This document shows positions 46,087-55,300 of a DNA stretch of 64,000 nt, piece after piece. Both the position numbers and the translations under genes were made by a program. The notes beneath the pieces were generated by a model. It had not been told where the DNA came from. It did not search any database and saw nothing but the letters and a program-made list of their open reading frames with translations. The DNA is from Clostridia bacterium (lineage in GTDB: Bacteria; Bacillota; Clostridia; Oscillospirales; CAG-272), in contig JAFXFN010000006.1 of NCBI GenBank assembly GCA_017520505.1, forward strand, positions 40,091 through 104,090. The letters are read 5' to 3'. The first letter of the stretch is position 1; each line of letters starts with the position of its first letter.

Positions 46087-46688
46087 TGAACAGAGATCCT
46101 TATTCCGTCCTCGGTGTCAGCCGTGACGCCTCGGACGATGAAATAAAAAAGGCTTACAGAAGCCTTGCAAAAAAGTATCACCCCGACAATTTTGCCGACA
46201 GTCCGCTTAAAGCGCAGGCTGAGGAAAAAATGAAGGAAATAAACGATGCTTACGACCGCATACAAAAAATGAAAAGCGGCAAAACCGACTTCGGCGGTTT
46301 TGGCGGCACGTCAGGCTCGTCAAACAGCACGGGAATATATTATACGATACGTATTCACATCACAGCACGCCGTTTTTCCGAAGCTGACCGTTTGCTTGAC
46401 TCGATACCGATAAACGAGCGAGGTGCAGAATGGCATTTTCTCAAAGGAACTGTCTACTACAGCCGAGGCTGGTATTTCGATGCGGAATCATCTTTACAGA
46501 CAGCGTGCGATATGGACCCTTCAAATGAAGAATACCGCCGTGCGCTTGATATGATGCAGTCGAGGGCTCGTTCCGCAAGCGCACCTTACACAACAGCCAA
46601 TCTTGACAACGCTTGCTGTACCTGCGACCTTTGCACCACGCTTATGTGCGCAAACTGTCTTTGCAACTGTTGCGGCGGCGGATGCTGA
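46086..46688 (+). CDS. J-domain protein with TPR-like region and Cys-rich tail
   Basis: 200 residues. The J domain (~1-62) has '[20 protein letters not shown]' and the HPD motif in '[10 protein letters not shown]', so it should stimulate a DnaK-type ATPase. A Gly/Ser linker leads to a TPR-like helical region (~90-160). The last 24 residues contain ten cysteines (from '[12 protein letters not shown]' to 'CNCCGGGC'). The classic DnaJ zinc finger is missing. The tail could bind metal, carry an acyl group or be oxidised. It overlaps the DUF5685 gene by one base, which suggests a shared task. Confidence 0.8.
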   Translation: MNRDPYSVLGVSRDASDDEIKKAYRSLAKKYHPDNFADSPLKAQAEEKMKEINDAYDRIQKMKSGKTDFGGFGGTSGSSNSTGIYYTIRIHITARRFSEADRLLDSIPINERGAEWHFLKGTVYYSRGWYFDAESSLQTACDMDPSNEEYRRALDMMQSRARSASAPYTTANLDNACCTCDLCTTLMCANCLCNCCGGGC

Positions 46689-46700
46689 CGGGTAAGTAAA

Positions 46701-47246
46701 ATGGCACGAAAGAAGCTTTCACGCACGAAAAAGCTTGCGCTTTGCGGTGTTTTATCATCTCTTCAGGTGGTAATACTGTATTTTTCATCAATATTCAGCG
46801 TTATCGACCTGACACTCGCCGCTTTGACGGTATTCGTGATGATATTTTCAGTTATTGAAATAGGCGGTAAATATCCGTTTGTAATGTACGCTGTTGTTTC
46901 AACTCTTGCGCTTATCATACTTCCGCAAAAGTTTTCAGCCGTGGTTTACGCTTTGTTTTTCGGCTGGTATCCGATGGCAAAGGCACTTTATGAACGGTTT
47001 AATCCCGTCGTCGCTTGGCTTTTGAAATTTATTACGTTCAACGTAAGCTTTATCATCATTTATAAAATATGTATTTCCCTGCTCGGTCTTGAAGCGGAAG
47101 GAAATATGGACACAACGGTTTACAAGGCGGTAATGCTCATTTTAGGAAACATTGCGTTTCTGATGTTTGATATAATGCTTCGCCTTGTTATCACACTTTA
47201 CAGGCTGAGACTTAGAAAACAGCTCGGCATAGATAAATTATTGTAG
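46701..47246 (+). CDS. multi-pass membrane protein, ECF-S-component-like (tentative)
   Basis: 181 residues with a basic start 'MARKKLSRTKKLALCGVL' and five or six hydrophobic segments. This start and the size resemble substrate-binding (S) components of ECF vitamin transporters, but no specific S-component motif is visible. The ATPase parts (EcfA/EcfT) are not in the window. It begins 12 bases after the J-protein stop and precedes recG by 22 bases. Confidence 0.5.
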   Translation: MARKKLSRTKKLALCGVLSSLQVVILYFSSIFSVIDLTLAALTVFVMIFSVIEIGGKYPFVMYAVVSTLALIILPQKFSAVVYALFFGWYPMAKALYERFNPVVAWLLKFITFNVSFIIIYKICISLLGLEAEGNMDTTVYKAVMLILGNIAFLMFDIMLRLVITLYRLRLRKQLGIDKLL

Positions 47247-47268
47247 GTAAAATTCGGTAGGTAATTCC

Positions 47269-49323
47269 ATGGCACTCACTCTTTGTACAAATATAAAGGA
47301 TATTTCGGGAATCGGTGATTCCAGAGCAAGAGTTCTTTCAAAGCTCGGCATTACAACTGTCGGCGAGCTTTTGTACCACTTTCCCAGAGCATATCAATAC
47401 AGGGGTAACGTCAAAACTCTTGTATCGGCGCAGGACGGCGAAACATCATCGTTCATTCTGAAAATAGCCGCACCGCCGACAATATCACGTACAAAAAACA
47501 ATATATCGCTTATAAAATTTATAGCTTATGACGACACGGCAAAATGCACTCTTACATTTTTCAATCAAAATTATCTGCGTTCATCTTATAAAACAGGCTC
47601 GGTTTACAGAGCCTATGGAAAGATAGTAAAATTCGGAAAGCAATTTGAGATAGTAAACCCCGTAATGGAGGTGTGCGACGGAAGTGTAAATCTTCTTCCG
47701 TTTCATCCTGTTTATCCTGCCACGGAGGGAATGTCAACAACACAGATATTTCATCTTATAAAAACGGTAATGTCAGCGGGGGACAAATTTATCGAAGAAA
47801 ATCTCCCCGATGATGTAATAAAAGAGCACGGACTTATGTCAAGGTGCGACGCCTTGAAATATATCCATTCCCCCGAAAGCTTCACCGTACTCAATGAGGC
47901 AAAGCGCAGAATAATTTTTGAAGAGCTTTATCTTTTCGCTCAAAGCGTTTACGAAAGAAAGGATTCATCACGCCACGGTATATCCCCCGATATGACGGGA
48001 TGTGATATGACGGACTTCAAAAATGCACTCAAATTTGAGCTTACCGATGCACAAAAGCGCACGCTTAACGATATTTACAAGGATATGACAAGTCAAAAGC
48101 GTATACCGATGCGCAGACTTGTTTCGGGCGATGTCGGCTCAGGCAAAACGATATGTGCCGCAGGGGCTGCTTATATTTCGGCAAAAAGCGGCTATCAGAC
48201 CGCACTTCTCGTTCCGACCGAAATTCTTGCGCGTCAGCATTTCAGCGATCTTTACGATTTTTTCACACCGCTTGGGATCAACGTTGCGATCTTAATCGGC
48301 GATATGGTAAAATCGGAAAAGGAACGTGCTTACGAGGCTATACGCACAGGTAATGCGCAGATAATCGTAGGCACACACGCACTTTTGACAGATCACGTGA
48401 AATTTTCAAGGCTCGGCCTTGTCATCTGCGATGAACAGCACCGCTTCGGCGTTGCTCAAAGAGAGTCGCTTCTGTCGCAGGGCGAGGGTGTGAATATGCT
48501 TGTTATGAGTGCAACGCCGATACCCCGAACACTTGCAATGGTTATGTTCGGCGACCTTGACGTATCTGTCATTGACACTATGCCTCCAGGCAGAAAAGAA
48601 GTCAGCACTTATGTTGTTGACAAGGATTACCGTGCAAGAATAAACGAATTTATGAGAAAAGAAATCGCAGCAGGCCATCAGATATACGTCGTCTGCCCTG
48701 CTGTTGAGGAACGCACAGCAGAGGAGCTTCCAATAGAGGCACTTGAAAGCCCCGAAACGGCAAAGGAATATATATCAAAAACGTCATCCGAGAAAAAAAC
48801 AGCCGTTGAATATGCAGAGCACCTGCAAAAAGATGTTTTCCCAAATCACACGATAGGCTGTGTGCACGGCAAAATGAAGGGCGCTGACAAAGCAAGGATA
48901 ATGAAAAGCTTTGAAGAAGGAAAAACCGATATACTCGTTTCCACGACCGTTATCGAGGTCGGCGTAAATATCCCGAATGCAACGATGATAGTCATCGAAA
49001 ATGCAGAAAGCTTCGGCCTTTCACAGCTCCACCAATTACGGGGCCGTGTCGGACGAAGCAACAAAAAATCTTACTGCATTTTAGTTTCCTCATCCTCTTC
49101 AAAAACAGCAACATCAAGGCTTGAAATAATGAAAGAAACAAGCAGCGGTTTTGTTGTGGCTGAACACGATTTAAAAATGAGAGGCCCCGGCGATTTCATA
49201 AAAACACGTTCAGGGGCAATACGTCAGCACGGACAGATAAAATTAAGTCTTGCAGACTCGCTTGACGACGTAAAGCTTCTTTATTCCGCTTTTGAATCGG
49301 CAAAAACGCACCGCCAAATCTGA
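47269..49323 (+). CDS. recG: ATP-dependent DNA helicase RecG
   Basis: 684 residues, normal for RecG. An N-terminal wedge/OB domain ('IGDSRARVLSKLGITTVGEL', 'LLYHFPRAYQYRG') is followed by helicase motifs 'RLVSGDVGSGKTICAAGAA' (I), 'VICDEQHRFGVAQRE' (II), 'MSATPIPRTLAM' (III), and 'VSTTVIEVGVNIPNAT' and 'LHQLRGRVGRS' in the second lobe. RecG drives branch migration and fork regression at stalled replication forks. It lies inside the long plus-strand run without obvious functional ties to its neighbours. Confidence 0.96.
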   Translation: MALTLCTNIKDISGIGDSRARVLSKLGITTVGELLYHFPRAYQYRGNVKTLVSAQDGETSSFILKIAAPPTISRTKNNISLIKFIAYDDTAKCTLTFFNQNYLRSSYKTGSVYRAYGKIVKFGKQFEIVNPVMEVCDGSVNLLPFHPVYPATEGMSTTQIFHLIKTVMSAGDKFIEENLPDDVIKEHGLMSRCDALKYIHSPESFTVLNEAKRRIIFEELYLFAQSVYERKDSSRHGISPDMTGCDMTDFKNALKFELTDAQKRTLNDIYKDMTSQKRIPMRRLVSGDVGSGKTICAAGAAYISAKSGYQTALLVPTEILARQHFSDLYDFFTPLGINVAILIGDMVKSEKERAYEAIRTGNAQIIVGTHALLTDHVKFSRLGLVICDEQHRFGVAQRESLLSQGEGVNMLVMSATPIPRTLAMVMFGDLDVSVIDTMPPGRKEVSTYVVDKDYRARINEFMRKEIAAGHQIYVVCPAVEERTAEELPIEALESPETAKEYISKTSSEKKTAVEYAEHLQKDVFPNHTIGCVHGKMKGADKARIMKSFEEGKTDILVSTTVIEVGVNIPNATMIVIENAESFGLSQLHQLRGRVGRSNKKSYCILVSSSSSKTATSRLEIMKETSSGFVVAEHDLKMRGPGDFIKTRSGAIRQHGQIKLSLADSLDDVKLLYSAFESAKTHRQI

Positions 49324-49339
49324 CAAAGAGAGTTGACAA

Positions 49340-50446
49340 ATGAAATATATAACAGATTTTTTTAATAACCTGCCTGCGAATTTTGACGCATTTTGCGATA
49401 AGTACCTTATAAGGATACTCGTTTGCATAGCGGTCATCATCATTTTCCTTGCGCTTAAATTTGTGATCGTGGCAATCTCAAGGCGCATAATAAAACGGTT
49501 AATGAAAAACAAAACCCATTCTGATGAGCGTGTTGCGGTATTCAACAACATCGTTTTGCCGCCGATACGTATTTTGCTTGCTACAGGCACGCTCATAATT
49601 TGTACGTATATTATTTCCCCTCCCGAGGGCTTGCGTGTAATTTGCTCAAAAACCGCAACGAGTCTCGCCCTTTTGAGCTTATTTTCGGGTTTATACGGAC
49701 TTTGCGGATATGCAAAGTTCATCGTAGGCAAAATATATGAAAAGAACCACGTAACACCTTATAATCTTGCCGCACACTATGTAGGCATAATATTGAAGAT
49801 CGCCGTTGTAATACTTGGTGTTATCACCATTTTACAGCAATGGATAGCCAACATTACAAGCCTTCTGGCAGGTCTCAGCATAGGCGGTGTTGCGCTTGCG
49901 CTTGCCGCACAGGACACAGCGGCAAACCTTTTCGGCTCGCTTACCGTTATTTTCGACCATCCGTTTGAAATAGGCGACTTTATCGAAATCGGTGCCGCAA
50001 CGGGAACGGTTGAAAAAATGGGGCTTCGTTCAACAAAGCTCAGACGTGCCGATCAGGCGCTTGTCATTCTTCCGAACTCAAAAATAACAAGCGAGCATAT
50101 AGTAAACTGGACAACGATCTCAAAGCGCCGTATAGATGCCGTTTTGGGTATTCTTTACAGCACTCCCGTTCCGCTTATAGAGAAGTTCAAAAAAGGAATT
50201 GAGGACATACTTGAAAATACAGAGCTTGTGGAAAAAGGCAATTATCTCGTAACGTTTACGGATTACGCCGAATCGTCATTGAATATCACGGTAAGATATT
50301 ACGTAATGTCACCTAAAAACGATGACTCCTTGCGCACACGCGACATCGTAAATCTCAAGATACTGACACTCGCAAACGATATGGGCGTGGGATTTGCATT
50401 CCCGACAAGAAGCCTTTATATAGAAAATACAGACAAAAATTATTAA
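49340..50446 (+). CDS. mscS: MscS-family mechanosensitive channel
   Basis: 368 residues with about five membrane helices; the pore helix region reads 'SLLAGLSIGGVALALAAQDT' followed by 'AANLFGSLTVIFDHPFEIGD', a classic MscS signature. The C-terminal part (~235-368) is the cytoplasmic beta/cage domain. It releases solutes when membrane tension rises on osmotic downshock. It starts 16 bases after recG and nine bases before the NAGPA-domain gene. Confidence 0.93.
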   Translation: MKYITDFFNNLPANFDAFCDKYLIRILVCIAVIIIFLALKFVIVAISRRIIKRLMKNKTHSDERVAVFNNIVLPPIRILLATGTLIICTYIISPPEGLRVICSKTATSLALLSLFSGLYGLCGYAKFIVGKIYEKNHVTPYNLAAHYVGIILKIAVVILGVITILQQWIANITSLLAGLSIGGVALALAAQDTAANLFGSLTVIFDHPFEIGDFIEIGAATGTVEKMGLRSTKLRRADQALVILPNSKITSEHIVNWTTISKRRIDAVLGILYSTPVPLIEKFKKGIEDILENTELVEKGNYLVTFTDYAESSLNITVRYYVMSPKNDDSLRTRDIVNLKILTLANDMGVGFAFPTRSLYIENTDKNY

Positions 50447-50455
50447 AGGAAATAT

Positions 50456-51625
50456 ATGAAAAAAAAGAAAAATTCACACGATGGAGCGAAATTAGCCGTT
50501 TCACTGTGTGCCTCACTGCTTTCGGTTCTTATGGTGGCGGCATTTTGCTCCTCATCTTCAAAAATATTGACATCGGCAACCGTTGACAACGCCGAAACAA
50601 ACCCGTCAGCACCCATAACGTGGTCGCCTGATATGTTTGAGGCTTTGTTCGGCACATCAGGCAGCACCGATACCGATGCGCCCGACGAAATAACAGACGG
50701 TAACATAAGCGGAGATGTCGGGCAAACAGACAGCTCTTATGAATCTTCCGACTCACAGAGCACAGGCATCACATCCACGGTCAAGCCGAAGCCCCCTGTC
50801 ACCACCAAACCGTCGACAACTCCACCTTATGAGCCTGAGCCCGAACCTGAGCCTGAGCCTGACGAGGACAGACCGAAGCCCCCTATGTTCCGTGACTTTT
50901 ACGAGGACGAAAGACTTATTGACAGATACGTTACAGGTGAGGTATGTCTGACACTTTCAAAGGTTGAGCGAGGCGATCTCAACTACTTCATCTGTGATAT
51001 AATTCTCGCATCGCCCACGGCGCTTCACACAGCCTTTGCCTCGGGACAGATAACGGGACGTCACTACACCTCAGCCATTGCGGAATCTGTAGGCGCAACC
51101 TTTGCGGTAAACGGCGACTTCTGCGGCTTCCGTAACCACGGCATAATTATAAGAGAAGGCAAGCTTTACCGCAGTACAACAAGCGATTGGGATCTTTGCT
51201 ACATTGACAAAAACGGAGATCTTAACGCTGTTCCCTGCCGAAGCGTTAACGCAAACACTCTCGTTTCAAACGGTGTTTTGCAGTCCTGGTGCTTCGGACC
51301 TACGCTTGTAAGTAACTACCGTATACCGTCAACCTTCAACACCCCCGGCTTGAGCCAGAGAGCACGTGAGCCGAGAGTGGCAATAGGTCAGCTTGATACG
51401 CTCCACTACGTTATAATCGTTGTTGATGCGGTACGTACCAACAACACGACCATCGGCGGTATGACCTTTGCAGAGCTTGCAAAGGAATTCCAGAAGCTTG
51501 GCTGTAAGACCGCATACAATCTCGACGGTGGCGGCTCAACAACGCTTTACTACAAGGGCAAGGTTATCAACACACCCTGCGGAAGCGGTGAAAGAAAGGT
51601 AAGCGACATAATCTATTTCAAATAA
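50456..51625 (+). CDS. membrane-anchored phosphodiester glycosidase (NAGPA domain)
   Basis: 389 residues with a good AAAGGA site. A short basic start and one membrane helix (~14-36) are followed by a long Ser/Thr/Pro/Glu linker (~40-140) with an 'EPEPEPEPEP' run, and then a NAGPA/DUF2233 domain (~155-389) with 'GATFAVNGDFCGFRNHGIII', 'GGMTFAELAKEF' and 'AYNLDGGGSTTLYYKGKVIN'. The family includes enzymes that remove sugars from phosphodiester links, e.g. on phosphoglycans or teichoic-acid-like polymers. In a wall-facing position it may trim surface polymers; the substrate is inferred only. Confidence 0.82.
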   Translation: MKKKKNSHDGAKLAVSLCASLLSVLMVAAFCSSSSKILTSATVDNAETNPSAPITWSPDMFEALFGTSGSTDTDAPDEITDGNISGDVGQTDSSYESSDSQSTGITSTVKPKPPVTTKPSTTPPYEPEPEPEPEPDEDRPKPPMFRDFYEDERLIDRYVTGEVCLTLSKVERGDLNYFICDIILASPTALHTAFASGQITGRHYTSAIAESVGATFAVNGDFCGFRNHGIIIREGKLYRSTTSDWDLCYIDKNGDLNAVPCRSVNANTLVSNGVLQSWCFGPTLVSNYRIPSTFNTPGLSQRAREPRVAIGQLDTLHYVIIVVDAVRTNNTTIGGMTFAELAKEFQKLGCKTAYNLDGGGSTTLYYKGKVINTPCGSGERKVSDIIYFK

Positions 51626-51652
51626 ATCAAGGTTTGCCGAAAGGATGCAAAA

Positions 51653-52705
51653 ATGAAAACAGCGATATTGATACCTGCTTATAAGCCTGAAAAAACTCTG
51701 TTTTTACCGTTTATGGAGGAGCTTTCAAAAGCTTTCGATAACATCGTTATAATAAACGACGGAAGCGGTAACGACTTCGACGGAGTATTTGAGGAATGTA
51801 AAAAATATACAGACATCGTGCTTCACCATTATATAAACAAGGGCAAAGGAAGCGCATTGAAATCGGGAATCGGCTATATTATGAACCGTATGCCCGATAT
51901 TGACGGAATAATAACGGCTGACTGCGACGGTCAGCACACGGTTGAAGACATTATAAAGGTCGCAAAGGAGCTTGAGGCTCACCCCGATGACCTTATAATA
52001 GGCGGAAGACGCTTTGATGAAAACGTGCCCTTCCGTTCACAGCTCGGAAACACCGTAACACGCGGACTGTTCAAGCTTTCAACAGGTCTTAAGATATACG
52101 ATACACAGACAGGTCTTCGTGGATTTTCACGTCAGCACTTTGAAACGATGGCACGTCTTAACGGCGAAAGATACGAATATGAGATGAATATGCTCTTAAA
52201 GCTCCGTGAGCTTGGTATTCAGCCCCGTGAGATCGAGATAAAGACAGTATATATAAACGAAAACGCAACGAGCCATTACAATGCGGTAAAGGATTCGCTC
52301 AGAATCGCATCACGTCTTTTGCTTTTCGCATCCGGCAGCATTTTATCATTTGCCGTTGACTATCTGTTTTTCTCGCTGTTCACATTTGTTTGTACATTCT
52401 CTTACGGCATATCGTTTATGTTTGCAAGAATTATAAGCGCTGTTGTCAACTATCTCATAAACAGAAAGATAGTATTCGGCGGAAACTGCTCACGCTCGGC
52501 AGTTGTTAAATACGCAGTTCTTGCCATTGTTGTAATGCTCGGCGGTGTCGGTGTTATGAAGCTTGCCGAAAATTACGCTTTGTCACACGTTGTATTTGTT
52601 TCGTTCCCTGTTGTCGTAAAGGCAGTTTACGATATTATAATGTATTTCGTGAATTACATTATTCAAAGAGATTTTGTATTCAAAGTAAAAAAGAAAGGTA
52701 ACTGA
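51653..52705 (+). CDS. GT2 glycosyltransferase fused to a GtrA-like membrane domain
   Basis: 350 residues. The N-terminal GT2 domain (~1-215) has 'ILIPAYKPEKTLFLPFMEEL', 'NKGKGSALKSGIGY', 'ITADCDGQHTVEDI' (metal-binding DxD region) and 'TQTGLRGFSRQHFE', features of dolichol-phosphate-mannose-synthase-like enzymes acting on undecaprenyl phosphate. The C-terminal ~125 residues form four membrane helices with the GtrA pattern ('NYLINRKIVFGG', 'NYIIQRDFVFKV'), thought to flip lipid-linked sugars. Such fusions supply sugars for decorating wall polymers outside the cell. The next gene begins within five bases. Confidence 0.88.
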   Translation: MKTAILIPAYKPEKTLFLPFMEELSKAFDNIVIINDGSGNDFDGVFEECKKYTDIVLHHYINKGKGSALKSGIGYIMNRMPDIDGIITADCDGQHTVEDIIKVAKELEAHPDDLIIGGRRFDENVPFRSQLGNTVTRGLFKLSTGLKIYDTQTGLRGFSRQHFETMARLNGERYEYEMNMLLKLRELGIQPREIEIKTVYINENATSHYNAVKDSLRIASRLLLFASGSILSFAVDYLFFSLFTFVCTFSYGISFMFARIISAVVNYLINRKIVFGGNCSRSAVVKYAVLAIVVMLGGVGVMKLAENYALSHVVFVSFPVVVKAVYDIIMYFVNYIIQRDFVFKVKKKGN

Positions 52706-52709
52706 AATT

Positions 52710-53681
52710 TTGCACACCTTACTTGATGCGGGACTTTTCACTCCTCACGCTCTGTTCATTGCGCTCGGAATATGCGTAAGCGTATTTTTACCCGCCGTAC
52801 AAAATGTTAAAAGAAAGAAATTTCACCCCGAAATATTTTTCTATATTGCACCGTTTGCCGTTTTATCGGGAGTGCTTTTTGCAAGACTGATGTATGTGGC
52901 ATTCAACCACGCACTTTTCCTCTCGATAGATGAAATGCTCGACCTTACATCAGGCGGCTACTGCCTTTACGGAGGCGTTTTCGGTGCTGCTCTTGCCGTG
53001 GTGCTCTGGTGCGTTTTCACGTACAAAACGAAATATATAACAGATATTTTCGATGCGGTATGTCTGTATGCTCCGCTTGCTATTGCAGTCGGACGAATGG
53101 GAAGCGCATTCACAGACGATTGCTACGGCACATTTATAACAAACCCCACGTTCTGCCGTTTTCCGTTTGCCGCATACGTCGAGGTTTATGAAAGCTGGTG
53201 TCTTTCCATATTCTTCTTCGAGGCACTCGGCTGTCTTGCAATTTGGCTGTTTATGATGACAAACAAAAAAAGACTTTCTCAAAAGGGTGCAAATACCCTT
53301 GTCTTCTTCTCACTTTATGCAGGGCTTCACACGTTTTTGGAAAGCTTGCGCACTGACAGCGTTTACTGGGGATTCGTCAGAATATCACAGGTAATATCGG
53401 CACTTATCCTTATTTTCATATTCGTGTTTATGACAGTAAAGCTTGTCAAAATAACAAAATACCACCATATTTATCCGATAGTCAGCGTAGTATTTTTAGC
53501 CGCACTCATCAGAGGCTTTACAGCAGAATTCTTTATGGGCTCAAGCTCATATACAGCAAACTGCATCTGGCTTATGGTATCCTGCGCTGTAATGACGCTT
53601 TGTATATTCGTTCTGTTCTGGATATATCAAAGAGTTACGGGCTTTATTTCCCCGCAAAAGCCCCTTTTCGTCAAGAAATAA
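52710..53681 (+). CDS. Lgt-like prolipoprotein diacylglyceryl transferase homologue with altered key residues
   Basis: 323 residues, starting at a TTG with AAAGG about 12 bases upstream. Around seven or eight membrane helices. Lgt landmarks are seen in 'SGGYCLYGGVFGAALA', 'GRMGSAFTDDCYG' and 'FLESLRTDSVYWGFVRISQV'. Compared with typical Lgt, the HGG of the first motif is YGG, and the GN(F)xN...E of the second is GSAFTDDC. It may therefore be a divergent paralogue with a different substrate instead of the housekeeping enzyme. It is the last gene of the run that began at 44326. Confidence 0.7.
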   Translation: MHTLLDAGLFTPHALFIALGICVSVFLPAVQNVKRKKFHPEIFFYIAPFAVLSGVLFARLMYVAFNHALFLSIDEMLDLTSGGYCLYGGVFGAALAVVLWCVFTYKTKYITDIFDAVCLYAPLAIAVGRMGSAFTDDCYGTFITNPTFCRFPFAAYVEVYESWCLSIFFFEALGCLAIWLFMMTNKKRLSQKGANTLVFFSLYAGLHTFLESLRTDSVYWGFVRISQVISALILIFIFVFMTVKLVKITKYHHIYPIVSVVFLAALIRGFTAEFFMGSSSYTANCIWLMVSCAVMTLCIFVLFWIYQRVTGFISPQKPLFVKK

Positions 53682-53687
53682 TAACCG

Positions 53688-53716
53688 TTGACAAAATGCG
53701 CTGCTAATGGTAGAAT
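53688..53716 (+). promoter_or_regulatory. promoter of the AlgX/DHHW-like lipoprotein gene
   Basis: TTGACA (53688-53693), 17-bp spacer, TAGAAT (53711-53716). Confidence 0.8.
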
Positions 53717-53752
53717 TATCTTATAAGAGTCTTTTGAAAGGAATTTTGTAAA

Positions 53753-55300
53753 ATGAAGCATACCGATATCAAAAAAAGCTTAAAGCGTACGCTGTGCGGT
53801 GCTTTAACAGTGCTTTGTATTTTCTCATGCGCTTGTGAAAGCTCCGACGTTGAAAGTACATCTGATCAAACGCTATCAGAGACAAACGCCCCCGAAATAA
53901 CCGCAAAAGACACCGATGCCCCCTTGGAGGATACACAGGCGGTCACAGACCGTCCCGAAACAGATGAAATTACCACACAAATTGATACAACGACCGACGT
54001 TTTTGAATCGGAAACATCACCGGAAAGTGAAACAACTCCCGATACATACGAAGACGTTGTAACAGACGTTGTAACAGATGCTGTTACGACCGACAGTGTC
54101 ACAACAGCGCCTCCCCCTCCTAAACCCAAAGAAAAGACATCAACGCCCGTAGTTGTCGGAACGGTTTGTCAAGCCTCCGACAGAGTCATAATTTACGGCA
54201 CAACCGAGGAAAACGCACTTATAACATACAAGGGCAAAAAAACAGAAGCATTGTCAGACCGTGCAAGAGGACACAACTTCTACGTTGAAGTAAACGGCTC
54301 GGGAAGCGACACCATAACGCTGTACGCAACAGCAGACGGTAAAAGTGCAAGCGCGTCGATTTCAGTCGATGTATCATTCGGCGGTGAGCGCACAGATGTT
54401 TTCGCCGGAAGAAATTCACGTCTGTTCTACCGTCCGACCGTTTCGTTTATGTTCGGCTCGGTGCAGGCAAGCAGCTCAATGCTCAAATATACCTCGAACC
54501 GACTGAACGCTGTTTTAAAAGAGGTTCAGAAGCGCACAGGCAAGGACACGAAGCTTATATATTTGATCGCTCCCAACCCCGTAACTATATACGCTGACGA
54601 GCAGTACGATTATCTGCTCAGCGCAACGGGCGGAAAACAGCACCCGACAGCAGGCGCACAGTTCGTTGCATATATGAACGGCGCAGGCAAAAATGAAGAT
54701 ATTATCGTGCCTGATCTTCTCAGTCTTTTTAATCAGCACAAAAATGAAATGATATATTTCAGCACCGATACGCATTGGAGCGAGCTTGGCGCATACTACG
54801 CCTATAAAGAAATGATGGGCTATATAAACAAGGATTTCCCCGCTGCAAAAGCGCATGAGCTTTCGGAATTCACCATCGAAACTGTCAACTGCAAGGGCGG
54901 AGATCTGCGCAGTATGCTTCACATAGATGATATGACAGAGGAAACACCGTTTCTTATTGCAAACTTCGCCGAAACGGGTGATGTTTACCCTGTAAAAAGA
55001 AGTGATAAGATCGGTTACAGAATAGCGGGAATAAACTGGGGACTTTACCCGAAGGATTCATATATCAACAATTCATCTCTCCCCACGGCTTACGCTCTCA
55101 GCGACTCCTATGGTGCATATTTACTGCCATTTGCAGGTATGGGCTTCAGCCATCTTCGTTTGCACGGTGCAAACAACAATACACCTATTGATATTAATGA
55201 AATTGCCAAAATGAAGCCCGATTATATTATTTTCAATTATACGGACAGAAACATTGACGGCAATCTCGGAATGATAACACATTTATGGAGCGCAGTATGA
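53753..55300 (+). CDS. lipoprotein with AlgX/DHHW-type SGNH-like domain (copy 1)
   Basis: 515 residues. A basic signal peptide ends in a lipobox-like 'FSCACESS' (Cys ~25). A Thr/Asp/Glu-rich linker (~30-125) precedes an Ig-like beta domain (~130-205) and an SGNH-hydrolase-like domain (~215-515) with 'MIYFSTDTHWSELGAYYAY', the conserved DTHW motif of the AlgX/DHHW group, and 'TAYALSDSYGAYLLPF' (possible nucleophile Ser). Such proteins are linked to O-acetylation or transport of exopolysaccharides. It is a paralogue of the gene at 60940. The next gene overlaps its stop by four bases. Confidence 0.75.
   Translation: MKHTDIKKSLKRTLCGALTVLCIFSCACESSDVESTSDQTLSETNAPEITAKDTDAPLEDTQAVTDRPETDEITTQIDTTTDVFESETSPESETTPDTYEDVVTDVVTDAVTTDSVTTAPPPPKPKEKTSTPVVVGTVCQASDRVIIYGTTEENALITYKGKKTEALSDRARGHNFYVEVNGSGSDTITLYATADGKSASASISVDVSFGGERTDVFAGRNSRLFYRPTVSFMFGSVQASSSMLKYTSNRLNAVLKEVQKRTGKDTKLIYLIAPNPVTIYADEQYDYLLSATGGKQHPTAGAQFVAYMNGAGKNEDIIVPDLLSLFNQHKNEMIYFSTDTHWSELGAYYAYKEMMGYINKDFPAAKAHELSEFTIETVNCKGGDLRSMLHIDDMTEETPFLIANFAETGDVYPVKRSDKIGYRIAGINWGLYPKDSYINNSSLPTAYALSDSYGAYLLPFAGMGFSHLRLHGANNNTPIDINEIAKMKPDYIIFNYTDRNIDGNLGMITHLWSAV

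Noticed and set aside
50800..50880. Tandem DNA repeat or mobile element at the GAGCCTGAGCCC run
   Set aside because: It is a low-complexity Glu-Pro linker within the NAGPA-domain protein and continues the reading frame.
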